From Paraburkholderia gardini (lineage in GTDB: Bacteria > Pseudomonadota > Gammaproteobacteria > Burkholderiales > Burkholderiaceae): 64,000 nucleotides of DNA. Each line of letters starts with the position of its first letter. The stretch's first letter is position 1. The notes under the pieces are model-generated. The model worked only from the letters and a program-made list of their open reading frames with translations. It was not told the origin of the DNA and made no database searches. The translations under genes were made by a program, and so were the position numbers. This document shows positions 58,542-64,000 of the stretch, one piece after another. Where the stretch lies: positions 1 to 64,000 of the forward strand of contig NZ_CAJQYY010000011.1 of NCBI RefSeq assembly GCF_907164575.1, read 5' to 3'.

Positions 58542-59896
58542 TCATCATCGGGACCGGGCCGGCGGGCGTGCGCGCCGCGCAGGCGCTGGTGGAAGCGGGG
58601 CTGCGGCCGACCGTGATCGACGAAGGACGGCGCGACGGCGGTCAGATCTACCGCCGGCAACCGGAAGGCTTTTCGCGCAGCTACGAGATGCTGTACGGCA
58701 CCGAGGCCGCACGTGCCGCCGCGTTGCATCAGAGCTTCGATGCCCTGAAGGGCAAGCTCGACTATCTGCCGGAGACACTGGTCTGGAATATCACGCCGGA
58801 CACCGTCCATCTGATGAGTGGCACGCGCTACCGGACGCTGTCGTTCGACAGCCTGATCGTCTGCAGTGGCGCGACGGACCGGCTGATGCCGGTCAAGGGC
58901 TGGCACTTCGCCGGCACCTATAGCCTGGGCGGCGCGCAGGTCGCGCTGAAATCGCAGGGCTGCGCGATCGGCGCGCGCACGGTAATGATGGGTAGCGGCC
59001 CGTTGCTGTATCTGGTGGCCGCGCAATATGTGAAGGCGGGCGCGCAGGTCGCGGCGGTGCTCGATACGTCGACTTTCATGCAGCGTGTGGCCGCGCTGCC
59101 TCGTTTGCTGGCGATTCCGTCCGCGCTCAGAAAAGGGATCGCGTTGACGCGCGTGCTGGCGCGAGCGGGTGTGCCGGTGCATCGCGGTGTGCAGCCCATC
59201 GAAATCAAAAGTTCGCCGCAGACAGGAGTGAGCGGTGTCGAGGTCGCCTTGCCGGGCGGCAAGCGCTTCGAGGTGGCCTGTGAGGCGGTGGCGCTCGGCT
59301 ATCACCTGCGTCCCGAAACGCAGCTTGCGGACCTCGCGGGTTGCCAGTTCGTTTTCGACGACAACGCGCAGCAGTGGCTGCCGCGCATCGACGAAGACGG
59401 CCGCAGCAGTGTGAAAGGGGTCTATCTGGCCGGTGACGGCGCCCGCGTGCGCGGTGCGGACGCTGCTGAGCGTTCGGGCCGTCTCGCGGCGCTGGCGGCG
59501 CTGCAGGATCACGGCGTCCAGGTCGAGGGTGTCGAGCGTCTGCGTGCCGAACTGGCGCGCTTCACGCGCTTTGCCGCGGGCTTGCGGGCCGCTTTCCCTT
59601 GGCCCGCAAGATTCGCCGCGTCGATTCCGGACGAGACGATCGTCTGCCGCTGCGAGGCCATTACGGCCGGCGAATTGCGTCGTGTCGTGCGTGAGAGCGG
59701 CGCGCAGGAGGCCAATCGCGCGAAAGCGTTTTCGCGTGTCGGCATGGGCCGTTGCCAGGGCCGCTATTGCGGCCACGCGGGCGCTGAAATCATCGCGGCG
59801 GCGGCTTCGGTGCCGTTGTCGTCGGTGGGACGACTGCGCGGGCAGGCCCCTGTCAAACCGTTACCCGTGGCGCTGGTCGAGGAGGCGGAGCAATGA
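58526..59896 (+). CDS. HcnB-like FAD/NAD subunit with C-terminal BFD-type [2Fe-2S] domain
   Basis: A 456-residue flavoprotein: FAD Rossmann motif VVIIGTGPAGVRAAQAL at the N-terminus, a second dinucleotide-binding region near TVMMGSGPLLYLVAAQY, and a C-terminal bacterioferritin-associated-ferredoxin-like domain with Cys in IVCRCEAI and in GRCQGRYCG for another cluster. This matches HcnB/OoxA/NoxA subunits. The ATG at 58526 lies inside the HcnA-like gene; an open frame further upstream overlaps that gene fully and is not used. Works with its two neighbours as an electron-transferring amine dehydrogenase at the membrane or cytosol. Confidence 0.92.
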   Translation: MAPRVVIIGTGPAGVRAAQALVEAGLRPTVIDEGRRDGGQIYRRQPEGFSRSYEMLYGTEAARAAALHQSFDALKGKLDYLPETLVWNITPDTVHLMSGTRYRTLSFDSLIVCSGATDRLMPVKGWHFAGTYSLGGAQVALKSQGCAIGARTVMMGSGPLLYLVAAQYVKAGAQVAAVLDTSTFMQRVAALPRLLAIPSALRKGIALTRVLARAGVPVHRGVQPIEIKSSPQTGVSGVEVALPGGKRFEVACEAVALGYHLRPETQLADLAGCQFVFDDNAQQWLPRIDEDGRSSVKGVYLAGDGARVRGADAAERSGRLAALAALQDHGVQVEGVERLRAELARFTRFAAGLRAAFPWPARFAASIPDETIVCRCEAITAGELRRVVRESGAQEANRAKAFSRVGMGRCQGRYCGHAGAEIIAAAASVPLSSVGRLRGQAPVKPLPVALVEEAEQ

Positions 59897-61071
59897 GCGC
59901 GCCGACCGCATCCAACGCCAGGGAAGCCGATGTCATCGTGATCGGCGGCGGCATCATGGGCACGACCACCGCCTTTTTCCTGCGTCGGCGCAACCGTTCG
60001 GTGATTCTGCTGGAGCGCGGCCTCACCGGGCAACAGGCGAGCGGCGTGAACTTCGGCGGCATTCGCCGCCAGGGGCGCGCGCTGCCGCAACTGGCCATGG
60101 CCAACCGCGCGTTGCGTACATGGCAGCGTTCGTCCGAACTGCTTGGCGAGGATATCGAATTCCTGCCCTCGGGCCACACGCGCGTGTGTTACCACCAGAA
60201 GGATGTCGAGAATTTCGATCAGTACGCGATCGACGCCCGCGCCTGCGGTCTCGAACTCGACGTGCTGCACGGCGAAGCCATGTTCAGACGCTTTCCGTTT
60301 CTCGGACGGGAAGTACTGGCAGCATCGATCTCGCTGCTCGATGGCCACGCCAATCCGCGGCTTGCCGCGCCCGCGTTTGGCCGGGCGGCCGCACGACTCG
60401 GCGCGCGGATCGTCGAGAACACGGAAATCGTTCGCGTGGAAAAAGACGGCGACCGGTTTCGTGTGGAGAGCGCGCGCGGCGACGTGTATTGGGCCGCGCA
60501 ACTCGTGATCTGCGCCGGCGCCTGGGCAAGCCGGCTGACCGAACAGTTCGGCGAAACGGTGCCGCTGACCGCCAGCGGCCCGCAAATGGCGGTGACCGAA
60601 CCGGTGCCGTACGTGTTCCGCTCATCGATGGGCGTGTTTACGTCAATCAAGGAAGAGAGCATCTATTTTCGGCAGATTCCGCGCGGCAATATCATCCTCG
60701 GCGGTGGCCCGGGCGGCCCGGCCGATGCGGCAACCTCGCGCGCGTCGGTCCTGCCTCGCAACACCGTACGGCAACTGGCGCAGTTGCGCCGCCTCGTACC
60801 CGCGATGGCGCCGCTGCATGTGATTCGCGTGTGGAGCGGTGTGGAAAGTTATCTACCCGATGGCGAACCGGTGATCGGCCCGAGCAGCAAGGTGGATGGC
60901 CTCTACTACGCGTTCGGTTTCAGCGGCTCGGGATTCCAGATCGGTCCGGGTGTGGGCGAGACGCTGGCCGAACTCGTCGACACCGGGAGCACGCCCATTC
61001 CGCTCGACGTGTTTTCCATCCTGCGCTTCGCGAAGAAAACAGCGGGCCGCTCTGAGACCGCGACGTCATGA
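59893..61071 (+). CDS. HcnC-like DAO-family catalytic subunit
   Basis: A 392-residue FAD oxidoreductase of the DAO/glycine-oxidase fold: VIVIGGGIMGTTTAFFLRRRN, ASGVNFGGIRRQGR, and a C-terminal GFSGSGFQIGPGVGE loop. In the known heterotrimers this subunit oxidises the C-N bond of glycine, opines or D-hydroxyproline. It overlaps the HcnB-like gene by 4 bp and the AraC gene by 4 bp. Unlike true hcnABC, it is encoded behind a dipeptide/opine importer, so a catabolic dehydrogenase is more likely than cyanide synthesis. Confidence 0.92.
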   Translation: MSAPTASNAREADVIVIGGGIMGTTTAFFLRRRNRSVILLERGLTGQQASGVNFGGIRRQGRALPQLAMANRALRTWQRSSELLGEDIEFLPSGHTRVCYHQKDVENFDQYAIDARACGLELDVLHGEAMFRRFPFLGREVLAASISLLDGHANPRLAAPAFGRAAARLGARIVENTEIVRVEKDGDRFRVESARGDVYWAAQLVICAGAWASRLTEQFGETVPLTASGPQMAVTEPVPYVFRSSMGVFTSIKEESIYFRQIPRGNIILGGGPGGPADAATSRASVLPRNTVRQLAQLRRLVPAMAPLHVIRVWSGVESYLPDGEPVIGPSSKVDGLYYAFGFSGSGFQIGPGVGETLAELVDTGSTPIPLDVFSILRFAKKTAGRSETATS

Positions 61072-61571
61072 AACAACCCCTGACCCTCAACGCCGCACGC
61101 GACTTCATCGAGGCGCATTTCGACGAACAGGTGACGCTCGCGCAACTCGCCAAACTGTCCGCGCTCAGCGTGTCAAGATTCGCGACCGTGTTCCGGCAGC
61201 AGTACGGTTCATCGCCCTATCGCTATCTGTGTGGCCTGCGCATACAGCGCGCGCAAACCTTGTTGCTGGAAGGCGTGCCCGGATCGGCCGTCGCGACCGA
61301 GGTTGGCTTCTTCGACCAGAGTCATTTCGGCCGGCATTTCAAACGATGCTGCGGCATGACACCGAGCACGTTTATCGAGCGCGCGGCGGCGAGCGCAGCG
61401 AGCTCGGCGAAGACAGCGACGCGTGGCGGCGTGCAAACTTCTGCTGCGTCGTCTGCGGGCGCGCGGCGCGCGGCCAGAGCAAAATCCACGGCCCCGGCGA
61501 TGAGCGCCGAGCGCTCAGTCGAGCACCAGCTTTCCCGATTCCAGAATGCCAGTTCTGGCCACGTAATGTAG
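61068..61571 (+). CDS. AraC-family regulator, DNA-binding domain only
   Basis: A 167-residue protein whose first 105 residues are the double HTH of AraC/XylS regulators (VTLAQLAKLSALSVSRFATVFRQ, then PGSAVATEVGFFDQSHFGRHFKR, with MTPSTF after). There is no N-terminal effector domain; instead a 60-residue Ala/Ser/Arg-rich tail follows. Stand-alone HTH AraC proteins of this sort act like SoxS/MarA, controlled by their own level. Being the last gene of the operon with a 4-bp overlap, it is probably co-expressed with the importer and dehydrogenase and may amplify their transcription. Confidence 0.88.
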   Translation: MKQPLTLNAARDFIEAHFDEQVTLAQLAKLSALSVSRFATVFRQQYGSSPYRYLCGLRIQRAQTLLLEGVPGSAVATEVGFFDQSHFGRHFKRCCGMTPSTFIERAAASAASSAKTATRGGVQTSAASSAGARRAARAKSTAPAMSAERSVEHQLSRFQNASSGHVM

Positions 61572-61660
61572 TCTTCACACGGTTCGACATTGCACGTCCG
61601 GCACGTGAGCATCAGGTTGTAGATCATTGCACCGGCCCGGAGCGCTGAGCGCCTGGTCAC
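61551..61660 (-). pseudogene. Possible IS66 transposase remnant
   Basis: The minus strand reads GAMIYNLMLTCRTCNVEPC, then EDYITWPEL, resembling the C-terminal AAAIYSLIxTCKLNxVEPxxYLxxVL block of IS66 TnpC. The match is short and no element ends are seen. Confidence 0.3.
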
Positions 61661-61745
61661 AAGCCTGCGCATCTCGACGATCCTGTTCAGGGCTACACAA
61701 GGATTCGTTTGCATTCTCCCATGGCGTGTCCCACGCCTGTCCGGA

Positions 61746-61874
61746 TCAGGGTTTGACCGGCGGCCATCCAGGCTGAGACACGGCGATCCAGTACGGTTCA
61801 AGTTCATCAAGTGCGCCGCGAACATCGTTGCATATCAAGATTTCGGGCACTTTGCCGTCCAGATTTATCTCCAT
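61746..61874 (-). CDS. Possible 42-residue protein
   Basis: The frame MEINLDGKVPEILICNDVRG, then LDELEPYWIAVSQPGWPPV, has sensible composition and a complete start and stop, but only a weak GGGGTG before the ATG. It may be a real microprotein or part of the IS debris beside it. Confidence 0.25.
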   Translation of the reverse strand: MEINLDGKVPEILICNDVRGALDELEPYWIAVSQPGWPPVKP

Positions 61875-62018
61875 GACACCCCACAGTTGACAATATTGAA
61901 AGATAGGTCATTCAGCGTTTTCCCCTAGCAGGCGTCGCTTGCATTCACCGGTAAACAACTTATCATCTATAACAAATATAGATCATAAGTAAAATGCCGG
62001 ACAACAGGAGACGCCTTC

Positions 62019-63275
62019 ATGAGCACTACCCCCCAACACGACACAGCCTACGAGCGCAAGACACTCATCCTGCTCGGCCTTGGGTTCGGCCTTGTCGGTC
62101 TTGACCGATGGATCGTCGCGCCACTATTCCCTTACATGATGCACGACCTCGGGCTCAATTTTCAGCAGCTCGGCAGTCTGATTGGCATCCTGAGCGTGAC
62201 ATGGGGCATCTGGGCGATCGCCATGGGGCCGGTATCGGACCGCATCGGTCGCAAGAAAATGCTGGTGGTCACGATGGTCGCCTTCTCGCTCCTGTCGAGC
62301 CTGTCGGGGCTTGCCACCAGCTTCGCCAGTCTGATGCTGATCCGCGCGGTGATGGGTATTGCCGAAGGTGCATTCACGCCGGCCAGCGTCGCCGCCACCG
62401 GGGAGGCCTCGTTGCCGGCGCGCCGTGGCTTTAATCAGGGCTTGCAGCTCAGCATGTTTTCCCTCCTCGGTCTCGGTTTCGCTCCCATCCTCGCGACGCA
62501 GTTGTTGCGCGTCGTGCCGTCGTGGCACTGGGTATTCATGATTTCAGCGGTACCGGGGCTGATCGTGGCAGCGCTGATCGCACGCACGCTGCGCGACAAA
62601 CCGCGCAGCGAACTGAAGACTGCGATGTCCGGTGCGACGCGACCGCGCTGGACGGCACTCTTCGCCAGTCGAAACGTATGGCTGGCCATGGCGGCGATCC
62701 TGTGTGCGATGGCCGGCATATTCGTCGTCAGCGCGATGGTGCCGACGTACCTCGTCGAAGTGCTGCATCTGGATACGCAGAGCATGGGTTTCGTCGTGTC
62801 GGCGATCGGCTTCGGCGGCTTCATCGGCTCGTTCGGCGTGGCGGGTGTTTCCGATTACATCGGACGCCGTAACGCGGCAGTCATCGCGTTCGTCGCGGCG
62901 GCGATTCTGCTGTATGTGTTCTCGCAGGCCGGCCCGAATCCGCCGCTTCTGTTCGTGTTGCTGTTCGGCATTTCGGTGTTTGCGCTCGGACTGCTCGGGC
63001 TGCTGAGCGGACCGATTGCCACGGAGGCCGCACCGTTTGGACTGGTTGCGTCGTCAGTCGGTTTTATCTCCGGTGCCGGAGAGATCTTCGGCGGCGGTCT
63101 CGCGCCTGCAATCGCGGGCTTCATTGCGCAGCACTTTGGTCTGGCATTCACGCTTGATTTCGCACTCGGTGGCCTGATCGCCGGCGCCGCCGTTTCGTTG
63201 TTCCTCGCCGAGACTGCGCCGCGCAAGCTGGAGAGCAGGGCTGCCACGCTCGGTACGTCGGGCGATCCAGTGTGA
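62019..63275 (+). CDS. MFS transporter
   Basis: A 418-residue major facilitator with 12 membrane spans. GPVSDRIGRKKMLVVTM between TM2 and TM3 and GVSDYIGRRNAAVI in the second half are the usual loop signatures; the TM1 sequence GLGFGLVGLDRWIVAPLFPYM, with Asp and Arg side by side, resembles the anion:cation (ACS)/aromatic-acid symporter-like branch. GGAG lies 11 bases upstream. A porin gene follows 207 bp downstream in the same direction, suggesting that the pair handles uptake of one small acidic nutrient across both membranes. Confidence 0.9.
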   Translation: MSTTPQHDTAYERKTLILLGLGFGLVGLDRWIVAPLFPYMMHDLGLNFQQLGSLIGILSVTWGIWAIAMGPVSDRIGRKKMLVVTMVAFSLLSSLSGLATSFASLMLIRAVMGIAEGAFTPASVAATGEASLPARRGFNQGLQLSMFSLLGLGFAPILATQLLRVVPSWHWVFMISAVPGLIVAALIARTLRDKPRSELKTAMSGATRPRWTALFASRNVWLAMAAILCAMAGIFVVSAMVPTYLVEVLHLDTQSMGFVVSAIGFGGFIGSFGVAGVSDYIGRRNAAVIAFVAAAILLYVFSQAGPNPPLLFVLLFGISVFALGLLGLLSGPIATEAAPFGLVASSVGFISGAGEIFGGGLAPAIAGFIAQHFGLAFTLDFALGGLIAGAAVSLFLAETAPRKLESRAATLGTSGDPV

Positions 63276-63284
63276 CGCGCTAGC

Positions 63285-63301
63285 GCACCCGTTTCGGGTG
63301 C
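63285..63301 (+). terminator. Hairpin after the MFS gene, possible terminator
   Basis: GCACCCG-TTT-CGGGTGC is a perfect 7-bp GC-rich stem with a 3-nt loop, 10 bp after the MFS stop codon. An A-rich GGCAAAAACG follows rather than a T-run, so termination strength is uncertain. Confidence 0.45.
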
Positions 63302-63482
63302 CCGGGCAAAAACGCCGGCGCGCATCCGCACATATTCAACCACCCGGATTCAGATCGGCCAGAAGGCTGGGGATCGGCTCGTCCGTATCTGCCGGGGCGA
63401 ATCCGGGTCGTGTGACAGAAGTAGCAGCAAACCAACCGACGACGAAAAGTCGCAATTTATATCCAGGGTAAGGAGACAGTCG

Positions 63483-64000
63483 ATGAAGATGAAAGCGGTT
63501 TGTGCAGCGGCCGGGATGCTGTTCGCGTGCCACGCGTTCGCCCAGAGCAGCGTGACGATCAGCGGCCTGATTGACGGTGGCGTGTCGTATGTCAGCAATC
63601 AGGGCGGCGGCAGCGTACTGAAGTTCGATGACGGGATTGCAGTGCCGAACCTGTTGAAATTTTCCGGCAAGGAGGATCTCGGCGGTGGCACGCGGGCGGT
63701 GTTCGAACTGACGAATCAGTTCGAACTCGGCAGCGGCGCGTTCATGCCGGGGCAGAGCCTGTTCAGCCGTACGGCGTTCGTAGGTCTCGATGACGATCGT
63801 TTCGGGCGTCTCACGCTCGGCAATCAGTATGATTTCATGACTGACTCGCTGTTCTTCGGCTACAACGACGCGGCTATCTATGCAGCGGGTATCTACGACT
63901 TCCGTAACGGGCCGTTCGACAAGCTTGCGCTGCCGGCCAATCCGACTGGCGCGTTCGACTGGGACCGGATGGCCGGCGAGCGGATCACCAATTCGGTCAA
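63483..64000 (+). CDS. Outer-membrane porin, 3' end beyond the window
   Basis: The first 172 codons of an OmpC-type Burkholderiales porin. Signal peptide [20 protein letters not shown] is cut before [20 protein letters not shown]. The following [29 protein letters not shown] and [26 protein letters not shown] are standard strands and loop L2 region. AAGGAGA lies 6-12 bases before the ATG at 63483. It lacks a C-terminus only because the window ends. Differs from the porin at 27528, so the two are paralogues of separate function. Confidence 0.93.
   Translation, partial: MKMKAVCAAAGMLFACHAFAQSSVTISGLIDGGVSYVSNQGGGSVLKFDDGIAVPNLLKFSGKEDLGGGTRAVFELTNQFELGSGAFMPGQSLFSRTAFVGLDDDRFGRLTLGNQYDFMTDSLFFGYNDAAIYAAGIYDFRNGPFDKLALPANPTGAFDWDRMAGERITNSV

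Noticed and set aside
57839-59776. A 645-codon minus-strand open frame
   Set aside because: Antisense to the fused ABC ATPase and the HcnB-like gene; shadow composition only.
58227-61071. Hydrogen cyanide synthase hcnABC
   Set aside because: The subunit plan is the same, but the genes are locked into an importer operon with catabolic neighbours, which fits an opine or amino acid dehydrogenase better.

Overview
The window looks like a secondary replicon (second chromosome or megaplasmid) of a Burkholderiaceae bacterium such as Paraburkholderia, Caballeronia or Burkholderia. This is an inference from the high GC content, the two OmpC-type trimeric porins, the density of LysR regulators and catabolic operons, and the IS types. 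No 16S gene or core housekeeping gene is present to settle it.

Layout. (1) 1-8.6 kb is a ring-cleavage-type catabolic cluster: cupin remnant, medium-chain dehydrogenase, DUF1185 protein, fumarylacetoacetate-hydrolase-like enzyme, VOC protein, aldehyde dehydrogenase and an MhpA-like flavin monooxygenase. The monooxygenase is cleanly split by a 1,352-bp IS5/IS1182-type element with CTAG target duplications; removing element plus one CTAG restores a 544-codon frame. (2) 8.9-13.6 kb begins with an OB-fold-like secreted protein fused translationally to an ABC permease that breaks off after about 24 codons. A region with a candidate IncP/MOBP-type nic site and helically spaced TGCGT repeats follows, then three genes laid out like IncP traK-traL-traM, then transposase and dehydrogenase scraps. 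(3) 13.6-20.7 kb is a tight operon (DUF1445 D-glutamate cyclase-like, MFS transporter, HyuA-HyuB-type 5-oxoprolinase) with a divergent LysR regulator, probably for D-glutamate/5-oxoproline use. (4) 20.8-25.3 kb is a gene graveyard where halves of unrelated genes meet at sharp seams (subtilase/flavohemoglobin; sensor protein/secreted protein), plus a stand-alone receiver protein and small secreted ORFs. (5) 25.4-32.8 kb holds a chemoreceptor overlapping a DUF3579 gene, a porin, an OmpR-type regulator with a decayed kinase remnant, and a NitT/TauT-type ABC importer. (6) 32.8-39 kb is mobile-element debris: an IS630 element at the end of a Tn3 transposase fragment, two decayed tyrosine integrases, a PIN-type toxin-antitoxin pair and a tRNA 3'-end remnant that probably marks an island end. 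(7) 39.5-61.6 kb is a well-preserved catabolic region for a nitrogenous, peptide- or opine-like compound: aspartoacylase-family hydrolase, semialdehyde dehydrogenase, tartrate/malate dehydrogenase, Lrp and LysR regulators, class III aminotransferase, hydroxyacid dehydrogenase, GNAT, a second aldehyde dehydrogenase, HAD hydrolase, DAO oxidase, a dipeptide-type ABC importer and an HcnABC-like three-subunit dehydrogenase ending in an AraC regulator, most of it in 4-bp overlapping frames. (8) 62-64 kb has another MFS transporter and the start of a second porin.

How it works together (inference): regions 1, 3 and 7 are independent nutrient-scavenging modules, each with its own importer and regulator, in a plastic replicon where IS insertion, apparent inversions and island integration have left many gene halves. 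The most unusual features are the seams whose orientation matches the two products expected of an inversion (5' half to 5' half, and 3' half to 3' half), and the orphan oriT-traKLM-like module with phased repeats.
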